Origin: Chloroflexota bacterium
GTDB taxonomy: Bacteria > Chloroflexota > Anaerolineae > UBA1429
NCBI GenBank assembly: GCA_012515695.1
Contig: JAAYXX010000329.1
Coordinates: 1-15,621, forward strand
Length of the DNA stretch: 15,621 nucleotides
Direction of reading: 5' to 3'
This document shows positions 4,834-11,844 of the stretch, one piece after another (positions within the stretch are counted from its first letter, which is position 1; each line of letters starts with the position of its first letter). The notes under the pieces were generated by a model, which did not search any database, had not been told where the DNA came from, and saw only the letters and a list, made by a program, of their open reading frames with translations. The translations under genes and the position numbers were made by a program.

Positions 4834-5835
4834 ATGCAAAAGGGAGAGCCAGGAAACATCGTGGACTGTCTCCGCATCTTTAGTGGCAGCTCTCATCCCG
4901 AACTCGCCTCAGAGATTGCCGACTATCTCGGTTGCCCATTGTGCTCGCGCGCTACCCAGCGATTCAGCAACGATAACTTGTTTGTCCAGCTCGGTGAAAG
5001 CGTGCGGGGCAAAGAAGTGGTGATGATTCAATCCTTCAGCCCGGACGTGAGCGACAACATTATCGAACTCTTGATGATGTTGGATGCAGCTCGCAGCGCC
5101 TCGGCCAAGACCATTCATGCGGTGATTCCCTATTTCTCCTATGGACGTTCGGACAAAAAGGACCAGCCGCGCATCTCTATCGCCGGGCGGCTGATGGCAG
5201 ACCTGATACAGACCGCCGGGGCCAGCCACGTGATGACCATGAGCCTGCACTCTCCCCAGGTGCACGGATTCTTTAGTGTGCCAGCAGACCACCTCAGCGC
5301 CCATGCAGTATTTACCCGACATTTCCGCTCCAAGGATTTGAGCAATTCGGTCGTTCTGGCCCCAGACATTGGGCACGCCAAACGGGCCGCCAAGCTGGCG
5401 CGCGCCCTGGGCATCGGCGTGGCCGCCGGAGATAAGGAGCGCCTCTCGGATGACACGGTGCGAGTGGCCGGGATTATCGGCGATATTGCCGAAAAGGATG
5501 TGATCATCTTTGACGACGAGATCGCTACGGGCGGTTCGGTGATGGCTATCGTGGATTTGCTACGCAAGCAGGGCGTCAAAAACGTCACTCTGGCCTGCAC
5601 ACATGGAGTATTCAGCGGCCCGGCCATCGAGCGCCTGCGCAACATCCCCGAACTGCGCGAGATCGTCACGACAAACACCGTTCCCATCCCGCCGGAGAAG
5701 CGGCTGCCCCACATGACCATTCTCTCCGTGGCGCCGATTTTCGGCGAGGCCATTCGCCGCAACCTCATGGGCCAGTCTGTGGGGTCGCTGTTTGCCTTCT
5801 GGCCTGATTCAGACGAGTCGGGACTCCCTGAGTAG
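4834..5835 (+). CDS. prs: Ribose-phosphate pyrophosphokinase (PRPP synthetase), divergent type
   Basis: 333 residues, close to the usual 310-330. It would make PRPP from ribose 5-phosphate and ATP for nucleotide, His and Trp synthesis. Visible landmarks: FSGSSHPELASEIADYLG at the N-terminus; the flexible ATP-loop region YGRSDKKDQPRIS (103-115); LHSPQVHGFF (138-147; standard form DLHA.QI.GFF), with Ser137 where Asp is usual; APDIGHAKRAAKLA; KER (201-203, usual KRR); and the PRPP loop FDDEIATGGS (227-235), which departs from the common DDMIDTGGT. So the architecture is intact but several signature residues differ. The ATG at 4834 is preceded by GAGGAG (4818-4823). An upstream frame to 4660 lacks a good ribosome site and would include the promoter. 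Stand-alone gene followed by a strong terminator. Could alternatively be a paralogue with altered regulation. Confidence 0.87.
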   Translation: MQKGEPGNIVDCLRIFSGSSHPELASEIADYLGCPLCSRATQRFSNDNLFVQLGESVRGKEVVMIQSFSPDVSDNIIELLMMLDAARSASAKTIHAVIPYFSYGRSDKKDQPRISIAGRLMADLIQTAGASHVMTMSLHSPQVHGFFSVPADHLSAHAVFTRHFRSKDLSNSVVLAPDIGHAKRAAKLARALGIGVAAGDKERLSDDTVRVAGIIGDIAEKDVIIFDDEIATGGSVMAIVDLLRKQGVKNVTLACTHGVFSGPAIERLRNIPELREIVTTNTVPIPPEKRLPHMTILSVAPIFGEAIRRNLMGQSVGSLFAFWPDSDESGLPE

Positions 5836-5860
5836 AGTTCTTTCCGGGTAGAATAGAGCG

Positions 5861-5887
5861 AAAAGCGCGTCGAGTGACGCGCTTTTT
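5861..5887 (+). terminator. Intrinsic terminator of the PRPP synthetase gene
   Basis: AAAAGCGCGTC (5861-5871) pairs with GACGCGCTTTT (5876-5886) around GAGT, with T to 5887. Both arms carry A or T tails, so it could also act on minus-strand transcripts. Confidence 0.92.
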
Positions 5888-5973
5888 GTGTGCCTATCAA
5901 TCTCGTCTCTTGGGCGGCGGCAGCCCCAACGCCCGCGCCACCCAGGGAAGGGCCGTGGTCAATTGCTGCCGTT

Positions 5974-6003
5974 GCGCGCAAGTTTGCATGCAAATTTGCG
6001 CGC
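5974..6003. repeat. 30-bp palindrome downstream of the LarA gene
   Basis: GCGCGCAAGTTTGCA (5974-5988) is followed directly by TGCAAATTTGCGCGC (5989-6003): a 15-bp inverted repeat with one G-T exception and no spacer. It lies 26 nt after the LarA stop on the minus strand, without a T-tract. It could be a transcript end structure or a protein-binding palindrome. Bases 5888-6029 otherwise hold nothing I recognise. Confidence 0.6.
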
Positions 6004-6029
6004 GGGATGCCTGTACCTGGAAACCCCTG

Positions 6030-7310
6030 TTACCCCTCGCAGCACTCGTCGAGCAGCGGCAGCGTATCCGGCGCACAAGGCAGCACCGTTACCCGCGCCT
6101 GCGCGCCATGTCGGGCAAAGGCATCTGCCAGCGCCTCGTCCACCGTATCAAAAGGCACAAACCCCAGCGCCCTGGTTTCCTCCGCCGTGATGCCGCCCGA
6201 GACCATCGCCACGGTGGCCCTTCTCCGCGCATTGGCCCAGGCCAGCGCCAACGCCCCGCCGGTCAGGTCCTCGATCTCACCCGCTCGAATGGCCGCGTCA
6301 ATCTCGGCCATCGGCCTGCCCGCAAATTGCAGCACGCCAGAATGGGTGGCCGCTACCCCTTCAGGGCACGGCGTGACAATGATAATCGTGCCGCCTTGCC
6401 GAACGCACAACTCGGCAGAATAGAGGGTTTTGTGCGCCTGCCAGAATTCGCTGTCGCAAGGGTAAGAACTCGCCACGACGATGTCGGCCAGCCCCGGCAC
6501 GGGCACGCCGTACACCTGCCGCGATAGCTCGACGCCCCGCCGAAAGGTAGCCTTGGGGTCGCCATAGAACGCGCCCACCACGCGCCCCTCGCTATCCAGC
6601 ACAGTGTTCAGGATGGCGCGCAGCCCTACCTGCTCGGCAATGATCTCCATCTCTTGCCGAACGACGCTCTCGGTAACGCCCATCAAACTGCGCTCGTGCC
6701 GCACCGAAAGCAGATGCACCTCGCCAGTGGTCCGGTGGCCGCAAACCCCCGGCTGGATGATCTTGGCCCCGCCAGAAAACCCCGGAATATGATGGGGCAC
6801 GATGCTCCCCACGCCCAATACCAGATCGGCCTCTATAACGTGGCGATTCACCTGCACGGGCACGCCACTGGGCGTAGTGCCCAGGTCCACCAGCACGCTG
6901 TCATCAAAAGCGTTGTGATTGATCACCGGCACGCGGCGCACAACCTGCTCGCCAAATTTCTCGACGATCTCCTGCTCGGTCATCTGACGATGCGTCCCCA
7001 GGGCAATGATTACCTGGATGGCAGTATCCGGCACGCCCGCCGCCTGAAGCTCATCTAGCAGCAGGGGAATAATCAGTTGCGTGGGCGTCGGGCGGGTAAT
7101 GTCGTCCGCGACGATAACCACACGCCGGGCATGGCGGGCCAGTTCGCGCAAGCGAGGCCCGCCAATGGGCTGGGCCAAAGCCCGCTTGATCTCGGCGGTT
7201 GTGTCGGCCACCGGCGCCACCGAATGAGGCGCGTACACGCCGACCAGATTCGCCTCCGGAACGTCCAGGCCGAGCGTCTCCCGGCCATAGGGTAGGTTGA
7301 TGTGCGTCAT
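6030..7310 (-). CDS. larA: LarA-type nickel-pincer racemase/epimerase (DUF2088)
   Basis: 426 residues, the normal LarA length. The family interconverts stereoisomers of 2-hydroxy acids (lactate in the type enzyme) using a nickel-pincer nucleotide covalently bound to Lys. Landmarks: ADDITRPTP (68-76), GTHR (His107), PHHIPGFSGGAK (His173/174, Lys183), GEVH (His199). These positions parallel His108, His174, Lys184 and His200 of Lactobacillus plantarum LarA, so all cofactor and Ni ligands appear intact. No larB, larC or larE lies in this window, so the cofactor must be made by genes elsewhere or in trans. The substrate may not be lactate: LarA homologues act on various 2-hydroxy acids. The ATG at 7310 has GGAGAG about 9 nt upstream; the frame extends 23 codons further, to 7379, without better signals. 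Confidence 0.88.
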   Translation of the reverse strand: MTHINLPYGRETLGLDVPEANLVGVYAPHSVAPVADTTAEIKRALAQPIGGPRLRELARHARRVVIVADDITRPTPTQLIIPLLLDELQAAGVPDTAIQVIIALGTHRQMTEQEIVEKFGEQVVRRVPVINHNAFDDSVLVDLGTTPSGVPVQVNRHVIEADLVLGVGSIVPHHIPGFSGGAKIIQPGVCGHRTTGEVHLLSVRHERSLMGVTESVVRQEMEIIAEQVGLRAILNTVLDSEGRVVGAFYGDPKATFRRGVELSRQVYGVPVPGLADIVVASSYPCDSEFWQAHKTLYSAELCVRQGGTIIIVTPCPEGVAATHSGVLQFAGRPMAEIDAAIRAGEIEDLTGGALALAWANARRRATVAMVSGGITAEETRALGFVPFDTVDEALADAFARHGAQARVTVLPCAPDTLPLLDECCEG

Positions 7311-7341
7311 GGGTATATTCTCTCCGTTCAAGCTATCCCCT

Positions 7342-7369
7342 ACTATAGCATCCCTGCCGCCTCTGGCAA
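7342..7369 (-). promoter_or_regulatory. Possible promoter of larA
   Basis: On the minus strand TTGCCA (7369-7364), a 16-nt spacer, TATAGT (7347-7342); leader of about 25 nt. Confidence 0.45.
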
Positions 7370-7397
7370 AAAGGGGCAAGAGCGCACAGCCGGAAAA

Positions 7398-7426
7398 TTG
7401 ACGGAACGTCGATTGGCGCGTACAAT
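7398..7426 (+). promoter_or_regulatory. Sigma-70 promoter of the ychF-like gene
   Basis: TTGACG (7398-7403), a 17-nt spacer, TACAAT (7421-7426). The leader of about 70 nt contains a hairpin, CTGGC..CCCC-AA-GGGG..GCCAG (7451-7477). Confidence 0.65.
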
Positions 7427-7504
7427 TCTCGTTTGGTTTGTTATATCTTGCTGGCGCGACCCCAAGGGGCGAGCCAGTGCATTACCAGTTGAGGGAATAT
7501 CCTA

Positions 7505-8593
7505 GTGGAAATTGGCATAGTCGGCCTGCCCCTGGCAGGCAAAACGACGATCTTTAACGCCTTGACACGCAGCCAGGCCCAGACGGCTGGGTATAGCTCG
7601 GGGCGATGCGAAGTGCATACCGCGGTGGTGGACGTGCCCGACCCGCGCGTAGACATCCTCAGCGAGATGTTTCACCCACGCAAAACCACGCGGGCGAAAA
7701 TCCAGTTTAACGACATCAGCGGCATCACGGGCAAGGGACAGGGCAGCAACGGCGGCGGCCTCGACGCGCAGGTGCTCACCGCGCTCAGCAAGAGCGACGC
7801 GCTGTTGCAGGTGGTGCGCGCCTTTGCCAGCGAGCAGGGGATAGATCAAGAGGGCATTGATCCCCAGCGGGATTGGGAAGCCCTGCAACTTGACCTGCTC
7901 ATCTCGGACCTGGCCATCGTCGAGCGGCGCATTGAGCGCATCGAGGCGGGCATGAAAAAGGCGCGGGCCGACGAGGCGGCTGCTCTCCAGCGCGAGCTGG
8001 CCCTGATGCGGCGGTTCGCTGAGGCGCTGGAGGCAAATACGCCCATCCGCGACCTGGACATGACCGAAGAGGAGCAAACCCTGATTCGCGGGTTCCAGTT
8101 CCTCACCGCCAAGCCGAGCATGGTGGTGTTTAACGCAGCAGAAAACGACGGGCACATCACCGACCTGGATTGGGTCCACGCGCACAAGCAGACCTCTGCT
8201 CTGGTCCTCAAAGGCGCGCTGGAAATGGAAATCGCCCAGATGCCGCCGGAAGATATGCAGCTCTTCCTGGAGGAATACGGCCTGGCAGAGCCGGGGCTGA
8301 ACGCCCTGGTGCGCGAGTGCTACCGCCTGCTGGGGCTGATGTCCTTCTTTACCGTGGGCGAGGACGAGGTGCGCGCCTGGACGGTGCGCCAGGGAGCCAC
8401 CGCCGTCGAGGCGGCCGGGGCCATCCATAGCGACCTGGCACGCGGCTTTATCCGGGCGGAAGTGATCTCGTACGACGATATGATCGCTTGCGGGACGATG
8501 GCCCAGGCGCGCAGCCAGGGCAAGCTGCGCCTGGAAGGCAAGCAGTACATCGTCCAGGATGGCGACATTCTCAACATTCGCTTTAACGTCTAG
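7505..8593 (+). CDS. ychF: YchF-like P-loop NTPase with TGS domain
   Basis: 362 residues, the normal YchF/OLA1 length. These are ribosome-associated TRAFAC NTPases that favour ATP because the G4 motif is NxxE instead of NKxD. Visible: P-loop GLPLAGKTT (7-15; the family norm is GLPNVGKST), a switch-II-like DISGI, a coiled-coil insert around residues 115-180 rich in Glu/Arg, NAAE (210-213) as G4, and a C-terminal TGS domain (about 278-361) with FFTVGEDEVRAWTVRQGA, AAGAIHSDLARGFIRAEVI and GKLRLEGKQYIVQDGD, which is textbook YchF. The N-terminal half is more divergent than the TGS domain, so this may be a paralogue and not the housekeeping copy. The start is GTG; GAGGG lies about 10 nt upstream. 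Own promoter and terminator. Confidence 0.88.
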   Translation: MEIGIVGLPLAGKTTIFNALTRSQAQTAGYSSGRCEVHTAVVDVPDPRVDILSEMFHPRKTTRAKIQFNDISGITGKGQGSNGGGLDAQVLTALSKSDALLQVVRAFASEQGIDQEGIDPQRDWEALQLDLLISDLAIVERRIERIEAGMKKARADEAAALQRELALMRRFAEALEANTPIRDLDMTEEEQTLIRGFQFLTAKPSMVVFNAAENDGHITDLDWVHAHKQTSALVLKGALEMEIAQMPPEDMQLFLEEYGLAEPGLNALVRECYRLLGLMSFFTVGEDEVRAWTVRQGATAVEAAGAIHSDLARGFIRAEVISYDDMIACGTMAQARSQGKLRLEGKQYIVQDGDILNIRFNV

Positions 8594-8619
8594 CCGCCAC
8601 CCACCTGTCGAAAGCAATG

Positions 8620-8651
8620 AAACGCGTTCGGGAAAACCGGGCGCGTTTTTT
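8620..8651 (+). terminator. Intrinsic terminator of the ychF-like gene
   Basis: AAACGCGTTCGG (8620-8631) pairs with CCGGGCGCGTTT (8637-8648) over 12 positions with two T-G pairs, loop GAAAA, six T ending at 8651. Confidence 0.9.
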
Positions 8652-8774
8652 GTTCGGGTAACGATATGACCGCCCCCCCTCCCAGTAACTTTTACCCCCA
8701 CCAGGTGTTTCCCCTTCTGCAAACGCTTATCGCCAGAATATCCCGCCTATCCCGTGCGGAAAGGATACGATCTC

Positions 8775-10214
8775 GTGCCATTTTCCATTCCTCTACCCAA
8801 GATCATTCAGGGCGGCATGGGTGTCGCCATCTCTAACTGGCGTCTGGCCAGGGCCGTCGCTCAGGCGGGGCAACTGGGCGTCGTTTCCGGCGTCGGCCTC
8901 AGCCGCGTGCTCATCAGCCGCCTGATGGACGGCGACCCCGGCGAACACATGCGCCGCGCCCTGCAATCCTTCCCCTTCCCCGCTGTTGTGCGCGACATCC
9001 TGCGCCGCTACTATATCCCTGGCGGCAAGCCCGCCGATGCCCCCTACAAGGTCCCGCCCGCCTATACCATCCGCCCTTCCCGCTTCCTCGACCAGCTTAC
9101 CACCATCGCCAATTATGTCGAGGTCTGGCTGGCGAAAGAAGGCCACCGGGGAATCGTCGGCATCAACCTGCTGGAAAAAGTGCAAATGCCCAACCTCGCC
9201 TCGCTATATGGCGCAATGCTGGCGGGGGTGGATTACATCATCATGGGCGCTGGCATCCCCACCCAGGTCGCGGGCATTCTCGATAGTCTCGCGCACCACC
9301 AGCCCGTTGCCTATCGGCTGGACCTGCCCGGCGGCGCGCCCGAAAGCGACGTCCGCATCCCCTACGACCCGGAGAGCGTCTTCCCCGGTCTCCCGCAAAG
9401 CGTCGGCCCGCTCCAGCGGCCCCAGTTCCTGCCCATCATCTCGTCGCCCGTGCTGGCCCAGGCCCTGCTCAAACGCAGCACGGGGAGCATCCAGGGCTTT
9501 GTCGTCGAGGCCCCCATCGCGGGCGGCCACAACGCCCCGCCGCGTGGCCCGCTCAAGCTCAACGACCAGGGCGAACCCATCTACGGCCCCCGAGACGCGA
9601 TAGACGCCGCCAAAATGCGCGACATCGGCCTCCCCTTCTGGCTGGCGGGGGGTTACGCCTATCCCCACCGGCTGCAAGAGGCGCTGGACGCCGGAGCCGC
9701 CGGGGTGCAGGTGGGAACCGCCTTTGCCCTGTGCGACGAATCGGGCCTCGACGAGCCGCTCAAGGCCAGCCTGCTCGGGCAGTTGCTCAATGGCGGGGCC
9801 TCTGTGCGGACCAGCGCCGTCGTCTCGCCCACCGGCTTTCCGTTCAAGGTGGCCCAGTTGGCGGGCACGCTGTCAGACGAGACACTATACACCGCGCGCC
9901 CGCGGGTCTGCGACCTGGGCTTTTTGCGTACCCTGTACACCAAGCCCGACGGCTCGTTGGGCTATCGCTGCCCCGCCGAGCCGGTGGAGGCGTATGTGAG
10001 CAAAGGCGGCAACGCCCAAGACACGGTGGGCCGTGGCTGCCTGTGCAATAACCTGTTCGCCACCGCCGGATACCCGCAACGCCGCCCGGACGGCTACATA
10101 GAGCGCCCCCTGGTCACTACGGGCAACGACCTGGCGACGGTGCAGCAGTTCATCCAGCCAACCCAAACCCGCTACTCGGCCCAAGACGTCATCCGCCACC
10201 TGCTCGGCTGCTAG
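8775..10214 (+). CDS. Nitronate monooxygenase / 2-nitropropane dioxygenase-like flavoprotein
   Basis: 479 residues, longer than classical nitronate monooxygenases (about 320-370) and closer in size to PfaD-like members. FMN-dependent TIM barrel: the opening PKIIQGGMGVAISNWRLARA, VGINLLEKVQMP, DYIIMGAGIP, the active-site segment EAPIAGGHNAPPRG (His252, cf. AGGH in the family), LAGGYAYPHRLQEALDAGA and GVQVGTAF follow in the expected order. The C-terminal part (about 370-479) is extra and holds several Cys (VCDLGFLR, YRCPAEP, GRGCLCNN); I do not know its role. GTG at 8775 is preferred: AAAGGA (8760-8765) lies 9 nt upstream. GTG at 8754 would add seven residues. The true substrate is unknown; it may be an enoyl reductase or another flavin oxidoreductase. 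Confidence 0.85.
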   Translation: MPFSIPLPKIIQGGMGVAISNWRLARAVAQAGQLGVVSGVGLSRVLISRLMDGDPGEHMRRALQSFPFPAVVRDILRRYYIPGGKPADAPYKVPPAYTIRPSRFLDQLTTIANYVEVWLAKEGHRGIVGINLLEKVQMPNLASLYGAMLAGVDYIIMGAGIPTQVAGILDSLAHHQPVAYRLDLPGGAPESDVRIPYDPESVFPGLPQSVGPLQRPQFLPIISSPVLAQALLKRSTGSIQGFVVEAPIAGGHNAPPRGPLKLNDQGEPIYGPRDAIDAAKMRDIGLPFWLAGGYAYPHRLQEALDAGAAGVQVGTAFALCDESGLDEPLKASLLGQLLNGGASVRTSAVVSPTGFPFKVAQLAGTLSDETLYTARPRVCDLGFLRTLYTKPDGSLGYRCPAEPVEAYVSKGGNAQDTVGRGCLCNNLFATAGYPQRRPDGYIERPLVTTGNDLATVQQFIQPTQTRYSAQDVIRHLLGC

Positions 10215-10216
10215 CG

Positions 10217-10246
10217 TTGACTGGCGGGCGTCATCGGTGCTATAGT
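10217..10246 (+). promoter_or_regulatory. Sigma-70 promoter upstream of the structured RNA and Fe-S gene
   Basis: TTGACT (10217-10222), an 18-nt spacer, TATAGT (10241-10246). It starts two bases after the previous stop codon. The predicted start near 10253 gives a leader of about 330 nt before the next gene. Confidence 0.75.
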
Positions 10247-10284
10247 GCGATCATCAACGGCATGATACTGTTGGGAAATTAGGA

Positions 10285-10552
10285 TGGGCGGTTGATGAAT
10301 TTTAACAAAATAGCTCGGTAACCGAGGCAGTGCTGGCCTTGCTACTGCTCGTTCGGCTCAGCCAGCGGCATATATGCCGAGGAATGAATTCCCAGGCTGC
10401 GGAAAGAGAAAACCCGTTGAAACGGGTTGGCTATTCTGTCGTGCACTTGCACTTTTTCAACCACCAGCCTGGCACTTTAGTGCTAGGCGTTCGGCGCGGG
10501 CCGCAGCCACAGCGGGTTACCCAGATTAATAGTAAAATTCATCAACCGCCTG
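10285..10552 (+). ncRNA. Highly structured RNA region (leader or independent ncRNA), unknown class
   Basis: The ends pair perfectly: GGCGGTTGATGAATTTTA (10287-10304) with TAAAATTCATCAACCGCC (10533-10550), 18 bp plus two flanking T-G pairs. Inside, GGCTGCGG (10395-10402) pairs with CCGCAGCC (10501-10508), 8 bp over 98 nt. Local hairpins: CTCGG/CCGAG (10314-10326); GGCA/TGCC (10367-10378); GGAA/TTCC (10381-10392); AACCCGT/ACGGGTT (10411-10428) with TGAA loop; GTGC/GCAC (10441-10452); a 9-bp GCCTGGCAC/GTGCTAGGC (10467-10488) with TTTA loop; GGG/CCC (10514-10522). GCTGGC (10332-10337) also pairs with GCCAGC (10361-10366). No long reading frame suits it. I find no signatures of RNase P, tmRNA, SRP RNA, T-box or the common riboswitches. 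Alternative: a MITE with 18-bp terminal repeats. Confidence 0.55.
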
Positions 10553-10581
10553 GCGAGGGATGATCGCAAGGAGTTGATATC

Positions 10582-11643
10582 ATGCACCGAGACGTGTACG
10601 AGCAACTGGCCGACGCGCTGGACCAACTGCCCAACGGCTTCCCGCGCACAGCCTCGCGGGTCGAGCTACGCATCCTGCAAAAAATCTGCTCGCCAGAAGA
10701 AGCCTGGCTGGCGGGCCAGCTAACCGGCAACTGGGAGCCGCTAGAAGCCATTGCCCGACGGGTGGGGCTGCCCATCGCCGAAGCGCGCAAACAGCTCATG
10801 CAGTTGGTGCGGCAGGAACTCGCCTGGTTCGACAAGCGGGAAGAAGGGGCCTTTTTCCGGCTGGCTCCCTTTGTCATCGGTATTTACGAGGCGCAGCGAG
10901 ACCGGTTGGACCATGAACTGGCCCACCTGATGGAAGAGTACATGGTTCAGGGGGGCGCGGCGGGCATTATGCGGCCCCAGCCCGCCCTACAGCGAGTCGT
11001 GCCTGCCCAGGCGGCGGTCAAATCCGAGTGGGTCTTGCCCTACGACGATGTGCGGTCTCTGCTCTTGAAAGCCAAGGCGTTCCACGTGAGCGACTGCATC
11101 TGCCGCCTCCAACAAGAGCACATAGGCCGCCGATGCGATTTCCCTATCCACATGTGCCTCAGTTTTGCCATGCACGAGCGTTCGCCGTGGCCGGGAGATG
11201 TGTCGCAGCAAGAGGCGCTGGCCCTGCTGGACGAGGCCGAGCGGATCGGCCTGGTGCATACGGTGAGCAACGTCGCCCAAGGCGTCTTTTACGTGTGCAA
11301 CTGCTGCGGCTGTTGCTGTAGCCTTTTGCGCGGCATCACCGAATGGGGTATCGAGAACTCGGTGGCACGGGCGAACTATTATGCTGTGATTGCCCCTGAA
11401 CTATGCGCGAATTGCGGCACCTGCATAGATCGCTGTCAGGTGGGCGCCATCACCGAAGAGGATGACGTGCCGGTGATAGACCGGGCGCGGTGCATCGGCT
11501 GCGGGCTGTGCGTCACCGGCTGCCCCGCCGAAGCAGCCCACCTGCGGCGCAAACCAGACGCCGAGACCATCCATCCCCCTGCCGACTATGCCGCGTGGGA
11601 ACAGGCCCGCCTGACCAATCGAGCGCAGGGGCATTCTAGCTAG
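10582..11643 (+). CDS. 4Fe-4S ferredoxin-type protein with winged-helix-like N-terminus and Cys-rich middle
   Basis: 353 residues, cytoplasmic. Residues about 1-110 look like a winged-helix region (LAGQLTGNWEPLEAIARRVG then EARKQLMQLVRQELAWF). The middle holds DCICR (C172, C174), RRCDFPIHMC (C185, C192) and a striking VCNCCGCCC cluster (C239, C241, C242, C244-246). The C-terminus is a two-cluster ferredoxin domain: CANCGTCIDRC (C275, 278, 281, 285) and CIGCGLCVTGC (C304, 307, 310, 314), each ready to bind [4Fe-4S]. The whole resembles a family of 4Fe-4S proteins seen in anaerobes; the reaction is not known to me. AAGGAG (10568-10573) sits 8 nt before the ATG. It is preceded by the long structured leader, which suggests RNA-level control. 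A redox- or cluster-sensing role is possible but only inferred. Confidence 0.8.
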   Translation: MHRDVYEQLADALDQLPNGFPRTASRVELRILQKICSPEEAWLAGQLTGNWEPLEAIARRVGLPIAEARKQLMQLVRQELAWFDKREEGAFFRLAPFVIGIYEAQRDRLDHELAHLMEEYMVQGGAAGIMRPQPALQRVVPAQAAVKSEWVLPYDDVRSLLLKAKAFHVSDCICRLQQEHIGRRCDFPIHMCLSFAMHERSPWPGDVSQQEALALLDEAERIGLVHTVSNVAQGVFYVCNCCGCCCSLLRGITEWGIENSVARANYYAVIAPELCANCGTCIDRCQVGAITEEDDVPVIDRARCIGCGLCVTGCPAEAAHLRRKPDAETIHPPADYAAWEQARLTNRAQGHSS

Positions 11644-11666
11644 CTACCTCAGGTTTTGACGGATTC

Positions 11667-11693
11667 TTTACGGCAGCAAAGCGATTCTATACT
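11667..11693 (+). promoter_or_regulatory. Weak promoter candidate for a small intergenic transcript
   Basis: TTTACG (11667-11672), with TATACT (11688-11693) after 15 nt or TACTAT (11690-11695) after 17 nt. It lies between the Fe-S gene stop and a strong hairpin. Confidence 0.35.
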
Positions 11694-11699
11694 ATACTG

Positions 11700-11796
11700 A
11701 TAAACAGTAGCGATAGACGAGAAGACGAGTTCTTCCCTACTCCTCCTTTTCGCTGGAATCGCCTTCACTTGGCGCAGTGAAGGCGATTCGTCTTTT
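11700..11796 (+). ncRNA. Possible small RNA of about 95 nt
   Basis: Bounded by the weak promoter at 11667-11693 and the terminator at 11756-11796. It contains TCCTCCTTT (11741-11749), the exact complement of the AAAGGAGGA Shine-Dalgarno (11861-11869) of the yabN/mazG gene, though any strong Shine-Dalgarno would pair with it. It may equally be just the 3' untranslated region of the Fe-S transcript. Confidence 0.25.
11756..11796 (+). terminator. Intrinsic terminator after the Fe-S gene
   Basis: GAATCGCCTTCACT (11756-11769) pairs with AGTGAAGGCGATTC (11776-11789), 14 bp perfect around TGGCGC, then GTCTTTT (11790-11796). Confidence 0.85.
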
Positions 11797-11816
11797 CATG
11801 CCCCAAAATCGCCTCT

Positions 11817-11844
11817 TTGACCGTGCCCCTCGGTGTACTATAAT
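11817..11844 (+). promoter_or_regulatory. Sigma-70 promoter of the yabN/mazG gene
   Basis: TTGACC (11817-11822), a 16-nt spacer, TATAAT (11839-11844). The start near 11851 leaves a short leader with AAAGGAGGAA directly before the ATG. Confidence 0.8.

Noticed and set aside
7502..8722. 406-codon minus-strand frame over the ychF-like gene
   Set aside because: Runs through the strong terminator of ychF and is His/Gly/Arg-rich, a typical GC-rich shadow.
10285..10552. 6S RNA, RNase P RNA, tmRNA, SRP RNA, T-box or cobalamin riboswitch
   Set aside because: Checked for the signature boxes of each (for example GAGGAAAGTCC, the T-box AGGGTGGNACCGCG, a tRNA-like end, the B12 box) and found none.
10285..10552. 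Retron ncRNA
   Set aside because: Paired ends would fit, but there is no reverse transcriptase gene nearby; the next gene encodes an Fe-S protein.
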